DNA from: Maribacter polysaccharolyticus
GTDB lineage: Bacteria > Bacteroidota > Bacteroidia > Flavobacteriales > Flavobacteriaceae
Length of the DNA: 64,000 nt
Direction of reading: 5' to 3'
Assembly: GCF_028882255.1 (NCBI RefSeq)
Contig: NZ_JARBUY010000001.1
Span: 1,270,344-1,334,343, forward strand
Position 1 is the stretch's first letter. Every line of letters begins with the position of its first letter. The notes below the pieces were generated by a model, which worked only from the letters and a program-made list of their open reading frames with translations, did no database searches and was not told where the DNA came from. Shown one piece after another: positions 36,036 to 44,569 of this stretch. The position numbers and the translations under genes were made by a program.

Positions 36036-36220
36036 GACTACATTCGAAATCCGGACTTTTGGATTTTGGAATTCAAATACCGATCATGGGCCATTGGAAT
36101 TCATCCTTTGGCCTTCGGCGTTTGGTTCTTGAATTTCATTACCCTATCCTGTTTTTTCGATCAAGGTGTAACATTCTTATAAAACCTACTACTAACTAGG
36201 TACTAACTACCGACCAACGC

Positions 36221-36715
36221 GTGGATAAAAAACTGGAGCATCAATTTGTGACGGAGCTTGAGAACAATCAGAACATTGTTCATAAGGTATGTACGTTGTA
36301 CACCAATGACAAGCATTCGCACAACGACCTGTTCCAGGAAATAACGATACAGCTTTGGAAGGCCTACCCAAAATTCCGGGGAGAATCGAAATTCAGTACT
36401 TGGATGTACCGGGTAGCCCTGAACACGGCCATTACGTTATACCGAAAATCAAAAAAAAGAGTACAAACACAGGATTATGACTCGGTCATATATAAAATTA
36501 CCGCCAATGAGTACGATCCACAGGAAGAAGAACAATTAAAGTTGATGTATGCCGCGGTAAAACAGCTGGGCGATATAGAAAAAGCTTTGGTGTTCTTATA
36601 TCTTGAAGATAAGGACTATCGGGAAATCGCCAGCACATTGGGGATTACGGAAGTGAATGCCAGAGTGAAAATGAACAGGATAAAAAAGAAATTAAAAACC
36701 ATATTGAACCCTTGA
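36221..36715 (+). CDS. ECF-type RNA polymerase sigma factor
   Basis: A 164-residue group 4 sigma-70 factor beginning at a GTG. Region 2 is seen in DLFQEITIQLWKAYPKFRGESKFSTWMYRVALNTA, which binds core polymerase and the -10 element, and region 4 in YREIASTLGITEVNARVKMNRIKKKLK. It is followed after five bases by a membrane-protein gene, which may act as its anti-sigma partner. The regulon is unknown. Confidence 0.9.
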   Translation: MDKKLEHQFVTELENNQNIVHKVCTLYTNDKHSHNDLFQEITIQLWKAYPKFRGESKFSTWMYRVALNTAITLYRKSKKRVQTQDYDSVIYKITANEYDPQEEEQLKLMYAAVKQLGDIEKALVFLYLEDKDYREIASTLGITEVNARVKMNRIKKKLKTILNP

Positions 36716-36719
36716 CGAT

Positions 36720-37370
36720 ATGATTGATGAACTTGAATTATTAAAGAAAGATTGGCAAAGTAGGGAGGAACACCTTCCCAAGTTGTCCTTTGACCAAATA
36801 CATAAAATGCTCTGGAAGAAATCTTCCTCGATCGTACGATGGATATGCATTATCAGTATTTTGGAATTTACGCTTCCCCATCTATTGTACCTCTTCCCCT
36901 CCTTCACCAAGAACATGGAAATCTACGATAAATTGGGATTGCATGATTATATCATAGGGATTAGCATATTCTCGTATAGCGTGGCCCTATATTTCATTTT
37001 TCAATTCTATCGTCGCTATAAGGAAATATCCGTTTTGGATAGCGCCAAGAGTTTAATGCAAAAGATCATACGAACCCGAAGAACCGTAAAACATTATATC
37101 ATCTTCTCCTTATCAATGATCATGGTCATCGTTATTTTTATGATTATCGGAGTTTATCTCAATGATGACATATTTTCAACGTTTACCGAACTGCAGAAAA
37201 AAGCCGGGACCGTTTCGGCCGAAAAGATAAAAGTGAGCCTTATGGTCGCCATAGGAATAATGGGGGTCGTACTAACGGCCCTTATAGGGGGAATCTACTT
37301 TTTGCTCTACGGATTATTGTTGCGGAAATTAAAAAAGAACTACAAAGAATTGAAACAATTGGAGGTCTAG
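36720..37370 (+). CDS. Membrane protein, possible anti-sigma factor
   Basis: A 216-residue protein with a soluble N-terminus of about 35 residues (ELELLKKDWQSREEHLPKLSFDQIHKMLWKK region), four membrane segments and a basic tail. The position directly after an ECF sigma gene suggests that the N-terminal segment sequesters it. No zinc-binding anti-sigma motif (HxxxCxxC) is present. It ends in a four-base overlap with the convergent acyltransferase gene. Confidence 0.65.
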   Translation: MIDELELLKKDWQSREEHLPKLSFDQIHKMLWKKSSSIVRWICIISILEFTLPHLLYLFPSFTKNMEIYDKLGLHDYIIGISIFSYSVALYFIFQFYRRYKEISVLDSAKSLMQKIIRTRRTVKHYIIFSLSMIMVIVIFMIIGVYLNDDIFSTFTELQKKAGTVSAEKIKVSLMVAIGIMGVVLTALIGGIYFLLYGLLLRKLKKNYKELKQLEV

Positions 37371-38182
37371 AATTTCTTTCTGTTACGAAACCTACGGAGC
37401 TCATTCTCTTCTTCCATGGCCAGTAGGTCTTTTTGGGAAATCACTTTTAAGAACGATGGGTGCTGCTCTATGGCATATTCCAACTTTTCAATGATCGCTT
37501 CGAAAGATTCGTTTTCATAATCGATATCCAAGGGTTCCTTGATCACCATATTCTGGAGAATACCCTTTTTCTTTACCCGAAGGCCTTTCTTGTCAAAAGA
37601 ACGTCTAAAACCGTCAATGACTACAGGTACCACGACCGGTTTGTATTTTTTGATAATATGGGCCGTACCCTTACGTAGCGGTTTCCAAGGTGTTGTGGTC
37701 CCTTGTGGAAAGGTAATGACCCAACCATCGTCAAGCGCTTTTCCGATATTCGTAATATCGCTCATCTTTACTTGGCGGTTCACGTCTTTTCCTTCGGCAC
37801 GCCATGTACGTTCAACACTGATCGATCCCGCGTAGGCAAAGATCTTCGTCAATAGACTTTTTTTCATGGTCTCTGCGGCCGCCACATAATAAACGTTCAA
37901 TTTAGGATTCCATAAATAACCGACATTCTTTAGGGAATCTTCCCGACCGCTTAAACTGGCATTGAATACATGGAACATAGCCACTACATCGGCGAAATAG
38001 GTCTGGTGATTGCTGACGAAAAGCACATTGGTTTCCGGAAGGTTTCGGATAATCTCAGATCCTTCAATCTCTAAAGTATTAAAACCCTTATACCGTTGGT
38101 GGGTAACTACCCCCAAGATACGTATCAACCATTTTTTAATAAAAAGGATGTGCCCAAATGGATTTTTTTTGAATATACCCAT
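37367..38182 (-). CDS. 1-acylglycerol-3-phosphate acyltransferase (PlsC-like)
   Basis: A 271-residue PlsC-family acyltransferase. The catalytic NHQTYFAD (H-x4-D) box and the FPQGTTTPWKPLRKGTAHI block that binds glycerol phosphate are visible, the latter in a variant form. It probably acylates lysophosphatidic acid or an ornithine-type lipid at the membrane. The C-terminal 60 residues are charged. It lies 24 bases downstream of the NUDIX gene on the same strand. Confidence 0.85.
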   Translation of the reverse strand: MGIFKKNPFGHILFIKKWLIRILGVVTHQRYKGFNTLEIEGSEIIRNLPETNVLFVSNHQTYFADVVAMFHVFNASLSGREDSLKNVGYLWNPKLNVYYVAAAETMKKSLLTKIFAYAGSISVERTWRAEGKDVNRQVKMSDITNIGKALDDGWVITFPQGTTTPWKPLRKGTAHIIKKYKPVVVPVVIDGFRRSFDKKGLRVKKKGILQNMVIKEPLDIDYENESFEAIIEKLEYAIEQHPSFLKVISQKDLLAMEEENELRRFRNRKKF

Positions 38183-38206
38183 AACGACAAAGCTACGAAA
38201 TAAGCC

Positions 38207-38848
38207 TTATAAAACCTGCTTCAAAAGTTCCTTGATTTCATTAAGCATCATGGCTGTTGCCCCCCAAACCGTGTAACCCTTTAATTTAAAGGCGGGTACT
38301 TCGATGTTTTCGGCATAGGAAGTCGATAATTTTTGGGTAAAGACCTTTCTGTCATCCATAAAATCGTGCAAAGGTACCTCGACCAAAGCTTCAACTTCAG
38401 ATTCCTGCAATACAAATGGACTTGGATTTTCCATAAGCCCCATAAACGGTTTTACCTCAAAATTACTCGGTGGAATATAGATCTCGCTCAACGATTTAAT
38501 GACCGATATCCTTTCCGGGGGCACACCGACCTCCTCATACGTTTCCCGTAATGCGGTATGTAAAATATCCGGATCTTCTTTTTCGGACTTGCCCCCCGGG
38601 AATCCTATTTGGTTCGAATGCACTCCCTTATAGGTCTTGCGGAGTATCAGCAGTAGATTGGTGATGCTTTGCCGATCTGGATAAAACAAAGCCATGACAG
38701 CGGCTTTTCTCGCATTTTGCTTCTGGATCACACCGGCCTCCAACTCCTTTATTCGAATCGAGGGGGCCATTTTATAATGCGATGCACTACCCGGTAAGGG
38801 CAGATTTTTTATTTTTGAACTACATATGGCAAAATCATCAAAATTCAT
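38207..38848 (-). CDS. NUDIX hydrolase, CoA diphosphatase type
   Basis: A 213-residue enzyme of the NudL/CoA pyrophosphatase group. The CoA signature LLILRKTYKGVHSNQIGFPG directly precedes the NUDIX box (FPGGKSEKED followed by RETYEEVGV). The ATG at 38848 gives the family-typical start MNFDDFAICSSKIKNLPLPG; an upstream ATG adds only four residues. It likely cleaves CoA or acyl-CoA into 4'-phosphopantetheine and 3',5'-ADP. Its start codon overlaps that of the divergent cyclophilin gene. Confidence 0.88.
   Translation of the reverse strand: MNFDDFAICSSKIKNLPLPGSASHYKMAPSIRIKELEAGVIQKQNARKAAVMALFYPDRQSITNLLLILRKTYKGVHSNQIGFPGGKSEKEDPDILHTALRETYEEVGVPPERISVIKSLSEIYIPPSNFEVKPFMGLMENPSPFVLQESEVEALVEVPLHDFMDDRKVFTQKLSTSYAENIEVPAFKLKGYTVWGATAMMLNEIKELLKQVL
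38810..38817 (+). promoter_or_regulatory. Bacteroidota -7 promoter element before the cyclophilin
   Basis: TATTTTTG fits TAnnTTTG exactly. It lies 30 bases upstream of the ATG at 38847 but only nine bases before the ATG at 38826. This favours 38847 as the translation start. Confidence 0.45.
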
Positions 38849-39557
38849 GGCTTTCAACAAATCCTATAATATTACAATATTACTACTTATATTTTTGGTT
38901 GCCTGCCAAGAAAAACCAAAAACAACCACTTCGGACAAAAAGGCAACAATTACCATAAAGGATTCCGTACCGCCAAAGGAAGAAATACCAAAAGAGGAAG
39001 AACCCTTTAAACTTACCGATGAAAACGCCATAGAATTCTTCTTTAACTATAATAAATCATTAAAAGATGATAAAGTAAAGATCACGACCTCTTTGGGGAG
39101 TTTCACCATCCAATTGTACGACGATGTCCCCTATCATAAGGCAAACTTCATCTACCTGACAAAACAGGGGTATTTTGACCATACCCAATTCCATCGCGTG
39201 GTCAAGAATTTTATCATTCAAGGTGGAAATTCAGACGACAAGGCCACTGCCGATAAGCGTAGGGCCATCGGCAGGTACTTATTGCCCCCTGATGCCAAGA
39301 AAGGATACAAACACCACCGAGGCACCATTTCGATGCCCAGTAGTGAAGTCAACAATCCACATATGTTGGCCTCCCCTTATGAATTCTTTATTGTTGTGAC
39401 CGATCCCGGATCCTATCATTTAGATGGCGAATACACCCCGTTCGGAAAGGTCATCGAAGGTATGGACGTCGTTGACAAGATCAATGTACAACCGGTAGGT
39501 AAAGGCGATTGGCCCTTTAAGAACATCTATATTACCAAGGCGGAAGTGGTGAAGTAG
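38847..39557 (+). CDS. Cyclophilin-type peptidyl-prolyl isomerase, lipoprotein
   Basis: A protein of about 236 residues with a lipobox (ILLLIFLVACQE), a short acidic/basic linker, and a cyclophilin domain from residue about 70: VKITTSLGSFTIQLYDDVPYH, FHRVVKNFIIQGG and the C-terminal GKVIEGMDVVDKI. The arginine and phenylalanine of the active site (FHRVV, FIIQGG) are conserved. It assists folding in the periplasm. A start seven codons upstream at 38826 is possible but leaves almost no leader. The 924 bases downstream are repeats. Confidence 0.88.
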   Translation: MAFNKSYNITILLLIFLVACQEKPKTTTSDKKATITIKDSVPPKEEIPKEEEPFKLTDENAIEFFFNYNKSLKDDKVKITTSLGSFTIQLYDDVPYHKANFIYLTKQGYFDHTQFHRVVKNFIIQGGNSDDKATADKRRAIGRYLLPPDAKKGYKHHRGTISMPSSEVNNPHMLASPYEFFIVVTDPGSYHLDGEYTPFGKVIEGMDVVDKINVQPVGKGDWPFKNIYITKAEVVK

Positions 39558-40195
39558 ACGTCGATGGACAGTTAACAATTAGCAATTATCAATGAACAAT
39601 TAGGATTCTGCGATAAGCGCTGTACACAGTAATCAGTGATCAGTGTGCAGTAGGCAGTGGGCAGTGATCAGTAGACAGTGGACAGTTAACAATTAGCAAT
39701 GAACAATTATCAATTAGTAATGAACAATTAGGATTCTGTGAGAAGCGAAACGCAATGAGCGGTGATCAATGGGCAGTAGGCAGTGATCAGTGGACAGTTG
39801 ACAGTTCTCAATTAGCAATTAGCAATGAACAATTATCAATAAGCGTTGAGCGAGAAGCGATCAGCGATAAGCGCTGTACACAGTGGACAGTAGGCAGTGG
39901 ACAGTTGACAGTTCACAATTAGCAATTAGCAATGAACAATAGGCGTTGAGCGAGAAGCGATCAGCGATAAGCGCTGTACACAGTGATCAGTGGGCAGTAT
40001 TCAGTGGGCAGTTGACAATTAGCAATTAGCAATGAACGATTATCAAAAAGCGTTGAGCGAGAAGCGATAAGCGATAAGCGCTGTACACAGTGATCAGTGG
40101 GCAGTGGACAGTTAACAATTAGCAATGAACAATTATCAATGAACAATTATCAATGAACAATTATCAATTACCAATGAACAATTAGGATTCTGCGA
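39558..40195. repeat. Array of degenerate interspersed short repeats
   Basis: This 640-base region is built from shuffled copies of a few words: ACAGTTAACAATTAGCAATG, AACAATTATCAAT, GCGATAAGCGCTGTACACAG, and heptamer-like GGCAGTG/GGACAGT/ATCAGTG runs. Blocks of about 90-130 bases recur in the same orientation, for example the AGCGCTGTACACAGTG word near 39616, 39872, 39972 and 40078. There is no gene. The array probably expanded by slippage or unequal recombination. Confidence 0.85.
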
Positions 40196-40227
40196 GAAGC
40201 GATTTCCTTTTGGATATCGGTATTTCC

Positions 40228-40480
40228 CTTGAACTTGATTCTTGAACTTGATCCTTGAACTTGCCCCTTGAACTTGAACTTGATCCTTGAACTTGACCCT
40301 TGAACTTGATTCTTGAACTTGAACCTTGAACTTGAACCTTGAACTTGATCCTTGAACTCGACCCTTGAACTCGACCCTTGAACTTGAACCTTGAACTTGA
40401 TCCTTGAACTCGACCCTTGAACTTGATTCTTGAACTTGACCCTTGAACTTGACCCTTGAACTTGATCCTTGAACTTGAAT
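40228..40480. repeat. 13-bp tandem repeat, 19 units
   Basis: The unit is CTTGAACTTGANN (variants CTCGA), repeated 19 times in perfect 13-bp phase except for one unit with a 6-bp internal duplication (40267-40285). The last unit ends one base before the stop codon of the UPF0126 gene. Since 13 is not a multiple of 3, the open frame that crosses it is not maintained as a protein. The copy number is probably variable. Confidence 0.92.
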
Positions 40481-40481
40481 A

Positions 40482-41093
40482 TTATTTCTTGACCCTATAG
40501 ATATTCGGTAAGGTAATATGAAATTTAACGGCCAATAGTCGCAACACAATAATCAGCACGATCGCACCCATATAGGAATACACCGGCTCAATAGGAAACA
40601 TACTCAATAGAAAATAGCATATACCCCCTAAAATAGAGGGCGTAGCGTAAATTTCCTTATGGAAAATCACGGGGATGTCATTGCAGAGAATATCGCGGAT
40701 TACCCCCCCGAAAGAGGCCGTAATGGTCCCAAGGACAATACACATAGGGGGTATCAATTCCGCCGCAAGTCCCTTTTCGATACCTACCATCGTAAACAGC
40801 CCCAGTCCGATGGTATCGAATAAAAAGAGGGTTTTTCTGAGGTATTTCAACTGTTTCACGAATATAATCGCCAATATGACCGCCCCTAATATCGTAAAGA
40901 GATACACCGGGTTAAGCATCCAGAACACAGGGGTGTTCCCAACAAGAACATCCCTTAGGGTACCCCCACCGGTCGCGGTTACAAAGGCAATGATAAGCAC
41001 TCCGAAAAAATCGAGTTTCTTATCCATGGCAACCAAAACCCCTGAAATGGCAAAGGCTGCCGCACCTAAAATATCTATGATCAAATACATCAT
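40482..41093 (-). CDS. UPF0126/TRIC-family membrane channel
   Basis: A 203-residue membrane protein with seven segments, in two repeats each carrying the glycine-rich GGGTLRDVLVGNTP and GGVIRDILCNDIP signature of the TRIC/UPF0126 family (E. coli YicG/YadS type). Prokaryotic members are homotrimeric potassium or cation channels. The gene is complete and its 3' end abuts a 13-bp tandem repeat. Confidence 0.88.
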   Translation of the reverse strand: MMYLIIDILGAAAFAISGVLVAMDKKLDFFGVLIIAFVTATGGGTLRDVLVGNTPVFWMLNPVYLFTILGAVILAIIFVKQLKYLRKTLFLFDTIGLGLFTMVGIEKGLAAELIPPMCIVLGTITASFGGVIRDILCNDIPVIFHKEIYATPSILGGICYFLLSMFPIEPVYSYMGAIVLIIVLRLLAVKFHITLPNIYRVKK

Positions 41094-41217
41094 GGCCTAT
41101 TAATTTTGGTCGGCAAAAATATGGAATTGCAATGAACTATTTTCAAAAATTTTCAAGGGGTGGCACCTACTACTTTTTCTTGAAAATCAATAGGTTGGAA
41201 AACACCTTTTTTACCTA

Positions 41218-41934
41218 CTACAGGTCTTGTGTATAATAACTATAATCCTTGATGATCTTGTCCACAAAATCGAAAGGTTTATCCGCCGTCGTAATATGGG
41301 CCACTTTTTTAACCTGCTCACTTAAAGATAGGATGATCTGATGATTCCCTTCACGGCGTGCCTGATCGTACAATTCCTTGATGGTCTGCATTTCAGGATC
41401 TTTAAAAACAGTAACCTGTGGGTATGTAGGCACATAATCTTCCGGTAGGTCACGCAACAAGGTATCCTTGATGCCAAACCGCACCTTTTCACTGATAACC
41501 GTCGTACCTGCCGCTATATCGCCAATACGCTGACCTTTCCCACGTATCAAAATCGTCAATACCGCCAAGCCTCCGGAAGTAAGGGTCACGTCGATAATGC
41601 GTAAGATCCAACGAATGAAATAACTTGAAAATCCGGGTTTGGATCCATCCAATTTTACGACACGGATCTTCATCAATGCCTTTCCGATCGTTTTCCCATC
41701 CATAAAAGTTTCCAACAACACATAATATAAGAATGCCGGTAAACCCAATACCATATACGCAGCCCACATATCACCAAAATCAATATCCATTGAAACCAAC
41801 AGCCATATGATTAAAATCGTATAGGCAAGGATCACAAAACTATCGATGATATAGGCCAGCATACGATCTCCCAAGTGGGCGGTATTTTGACTTATACTTA
41901 TATTTTGGGCAGTTTCTATTTGAAATTGTTCCAT
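41218..41934 (-). CDS. RDD-family membrane protein
   Basis: A 238-residue protein with an N-terminal RDD domain: HLGDRMLAYIIDSFVILAYTI starts the first of three to four membrane segments and carries the Arg-Asp pair. The C-terminal 90 residues are soluble. It is divergent from the SpoIIM/DUF4129/MoxR cluster by 31 bases and is a constant neighbour of it in Bacteroidota, so shared regulation is probable. Transport function is not established. Confidence 0.85.
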   Translation of the reverse strand: MEQFQIETAQNISISQNTAHLGDRMLAYIIDSFVILAYTILIIWLLVSMDIDFGDMWAAYMVLGLPAFLYYVLLETFMDGKTIGKALMKIRVVKLDGSKPGFSSYFIRWILRIIDVTLTSGGLAVLTILIRGKGQRIGDIAAGTTVISEKVRFGIKDTLLRDLPEDYVPTYPQVTVFKDPEMQTIKELYDQARREGNHQIILSLSEQVKKVAHITTADKPFDFVDKIIKDYSYYTQDL

Positions 41935-41965
41935 ATTTTAGTTTCTTTGGGTAAAACCCGGGATA

Positions 41966-42925
41966 ATGCGAGAGGCCGCCTTTGTTAAGCAAAATAAAGA
42001 CAAATGGATAACTTTTGAAAATGCCCTTTCGAACAAAACGAAGATATCACCCGATGTATTGTCGGATCTATACATTGAAATAACAGATCACTTGGGTTAT
42101 GCCAAAACTTTTTATGCAGGTAGCAATACGGAGTTTTATCTAAACACCCTGGCATCACAGGCCCATCAAAAAATCTACAAAACCAAAAAGGAACCCAAGA
42201 ACCGTATTCTGGCATTTTGGAAAACGGAGTTCCCCACACTTTTCTATTACCATCAAAGGGAACTTTTGATCGCTTTTCTGGTATTTGCCTTCTTTTGTGC
42301 GGTCGGGGCTTTTTCTGCCGCCAACGAAGGTGATTTTGTACGCTCCATTCTTGGGGACGGCTATGTGAACATGACCTTGGACAATATTGGGAAGGGCGAC
42401 CCTATGGCCGTGTATAAAAAAATGGGCGAATTCAATATGTTCATGGGTATTACCATCAACAATATCAAGGTGGCCTTAATGGCCTTTGCCTACGGTATCA
42501 TGTTGGGCATTGGAACGTTATGGATCATGATGCAAAATGGAATTATGCTGGGGAGTTTTCAGTATTTCTTCTATGAAAAAGGGCTGCTTTGGGAATCTGC
42601 CCGTACGATTTGGATCCATGGTACTATTGAGATTTCGGTCATAATAGTGGCAGGGTGCGCCGGATTGGTCCTCGCCAACGGGATGCTCTTTCCCGGCACG
42701 TATACCCGGTTGGAATCCTTTAAAAGAGGGGTTAAGAACGGACTGAAGATAATGCTCAGCACCATTCCCTTTTTTATCATCGCCGGCTTTCTGGAAGGTT
42801 TCGTGACCCGACATACCGAAATGCCCGATTGGTTGGCCATTTCGATAATTACCGCCTCTTTGGCACTAATTCTATTTTATTACGTTATATATCCACACCA
42901 ATTACATTTAAAAACCAATCAATAA
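41966..42925 (+). CDS. SpoIIM-family (DUF95) membrane protein
   Basis: A 319-residue protein of the stage II sporulation protein M superfamily. The N-terminal 90 residues are soluble and helical (MREAAFVKQNKDKWITFENA). About five membrane segments follow, with characteristic NNIKVALMAFAYGIMLGIG and WIHGTIEISVIIVAGCAGLVLA. It is the first gene of the cluster. Its stop codon overlaps the next start (TAATG), so translation is coupled. The organism does not sporulate; the cluster is tied to envelope stress or membrane protein assembly in other bacteria, which is only suggestive. Confidence 0.85.
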   Translation: MREAAFVKQNKDKWITFENALSNKTKISPDVLSDLYIEITDHLGYAKTFYAGSNTEFYLNTLASQAHQKIYKTKKEPKNRILAFWKTEFPTLFYYHQRELLIAFLVFAFFCAVGAFSAANEGDFVRSILGDGYVNMTLDNIGKGDPMAVYKKMGEFNMFMGITINNIKVALMAFAYGIMLGIGTLWIMMQNGIMLGSFQYFFYEKGLLWESARTIWIHGTIEISVIIVAGCAGLVLANGMLFPGTYTRLESFKRGVKNGLKIMLSTIPFFIIAGFLEGFVTRHTEMPDWLAISIITASLALILFYYVIYPHQLHLKTNQ

Positions 42926-43803
42926 TGATTTCATTCATCCAATTTAAGAAACAACGTGAATTAGGGGAGATCCTTTCAGACACTTTTGCATTTATCAGAA
43001 CGCAGTTTAAACCCTTTATGACTACCTATTTTAAGATCGTCGCCCCCTATTTGGTAGTACTCCTGATTGCCTTGGGATTCTACATGTATTCTTTTTCCAC
43101 GGTATTGGATTTTAACTCCACCAATTATAATGGGGTGTTTTCAGGAGTCAGTATGCTTGTTAGTGGACTCGTTTTTATGGTAGCCATGATATTGGTCTAT
43201 GCCGTCTCCCAATCTACCGTTTTACACTACATAAAATCTTATTCGGACCTCAATGGGGAAATAGATTTTGAGGGGATAAAAACAAATGTCTACGGTTCTT
43301 TATGGAGCTTTATAGGCTTAGGTATTATCGTGGTGCTATCGATCATGGCAGGCTTTATTTTCTGCATTCTTCCGGGGATATACTTGGCGGTCCCCCTTTC
43401 TTTATCCTTCAGCATCATGGTATTCATGGACAAAAGTGTGGGAGAATCATACAGTTACGGTTTTACCCTGGTCAAGGATGAATGGTGGATTACCTTCGCC
43501 ACACTATTGGTCGTCGGTATCATCGTGGGGATAGCAGGGTATGCTTTCAGCCTGCCTGCCGTAATCTATCAATATGCCAGTATGGGAATATTTTCCGGGG
43601 AAATGGATGCCACCTCCTTAACCGGCAATTTCGTCGATCCCGTTTATTTGATCTTGAATATGATAGGAACCTTGGCACAGATGCTTTTGAATATCATTTC
43701 GATAATCGCAGGGGCCTTCATTTTTTTCAATTTGAACGAAAAGAAAAACTTTACCGGCACCTATGAACGCATTCAAAACCTAGGGAGTACCCCTAGGGAA
43801 TAA
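42925..43803 (+). CDS. Hypothetical membrane protein of the MoxR cluster
   Basis: About 292 residues from the ATG at 42925. The soluble start (FIQFKKQRELGEILSDTFAF) is followed by about six membrane segments. It resembles the 'glycerophosphoryl diester phosphodiesterase membrane domain'-like proteins found at this place. It is translationally coupled to SpoIIM and separated from DUF4129 by 22 bases. No catalytic motif is seen. Confidence 0.7.
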   Translation: MISFIQFKKQRELGEILSDTFAFIRTQFKPFMTTYFKIVAPYLVVLLIALGFYMYSFSTVLDFNSTNYNGVFSGVSMLVSGLVFMVAMILVYAVSQSTVLHYIKSYSDLNGEIDFEGIKTNVYGSLWSFIGLGIIVVLSIMAGFIFCILPGIYLAVPLSLSFSIMVFMDKSVGESYSYGFTLVKDEWWITFATLLVVGIIVGIAGYAFSLPAVIYQYASMGIFSGEMDATSLTGNFVDPVYLILNMIGTLAQMLLNIISIIAGAFIFFNLNEKKNFTGTYERIQNLGSTPRE

Positions 43804-43825
43804 CCGGCAGAGAGAACAGACCACC

Positions 43826-44569
43826 ATGATGCTCAACAAGCTTTTCCTTATCATACTTTTCGCCCTGAACGCAATTCCCCTGTTCGCACGGCAAGATTCG
43901 ACCCAGGTGCGGTACGATAAGGAAAAGTTACAGGTTCAAACAATCACCCAAGGGGATCTTGACGTCTATAAAAACGACCCTGATTTTGACTATGCCATTG
44001 TGGAGCCCCAAATAACCTGGTGGGACAATTTCACCTCTTGGATCGGTAATCTTATTCTCCGTTTCTTTGAGTGGCTGTTCGGGTCTGAAAAAGCCCTAGG
44101 GGTATTTGCTGTTTTCCTTCGGTCATTGCCCTATATCCTAATAATCATACTACTCTTTCTGCTGGTAAAATTCTTTTTGAATGTAAACGCCAGGGGCTTA
44201 TTTTATGCAAAGAACAATGAGGCATCGGTGACCTTGTCCGAAGAGGAACATATCCTTAAAAACGAGGATATAGACCAACTCATACAAAAGGCCTTAAACG
44301 AAAAGGATTACCGTTTGGCCATTCGGTATTACTACTTACTCGTTCTGAAACAATTGGGGGATCGGGGACTGATTGCATGGGAACCCCAGAAAACCAATGA
44401 TGATTATATCAAGGAATTGAAAAATAAAGCATTACAAAAACCCTTCTACCATATAACACGGCTGTACGACTATATTTGGTATGGTGATTTCCCGATCGAT
44501 GAAAGCCAATACCTTAAGGCCGAGGACCAATTTACCACACTGCGAAAAACCTTGGATGCCCATGGGTAA
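43826..44569 (+). CDS. DUF4129 domain protein
   Basis: A 247-residue protein with a signal peptide (FLIILFALNAIPLFARQDS), a predicted periplasmic stretch, one central membrane anchor (PYILIIILLFLLVKFFLN) and a C-terminal cytoplasmic DUF4129 domain. That domain is seen as YRLAIRYYYLLVLKQLGDRGLIAWEPQKTNDDY and ITRLYDYIWYGDFPI. It overlaps the next gene by eight bases. DUF4129 proteins accompany MoxR ATPases and may be their membrane partners. Confidence 0.82.
   Translation: MMLNKLFLIILFALNAIPLFARQDSTQVRYDKEKLQVQTITQGDLDVYKNDPDFDYAIVEPQITWWDNFTSWIGNLILRFFEWLFGSEKALGVFAVFLRSLPYILIIILLFLLVKFFLNVNARGLFYAKNNEASVTLSEEEHILKNEDIDQLIQKALNEKDYRLAIRYYYLLVLKQLGDRGLIAWEPQKTNDDYIKELKNKALQKPFYHITRLYDYIWYGDFPIDESQYLKAEDQFTTLRKTLDAHG

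Noticed and set aside
40228-40480. CRISPR array
   Set aside because: Units are contiguous 13-bp repeats without spacers, and no cas gene is present in the window.
40136-40549. Open frame on the minus strand with repeated QVQGSSSRVKFK-like peptide
   Set aside because: It is the translation of the 13-bp tandem repeat and overlaps the 3' end of the UPF0126 gene; a 13-bp unit cannot keep a protein frame under copy-number change.
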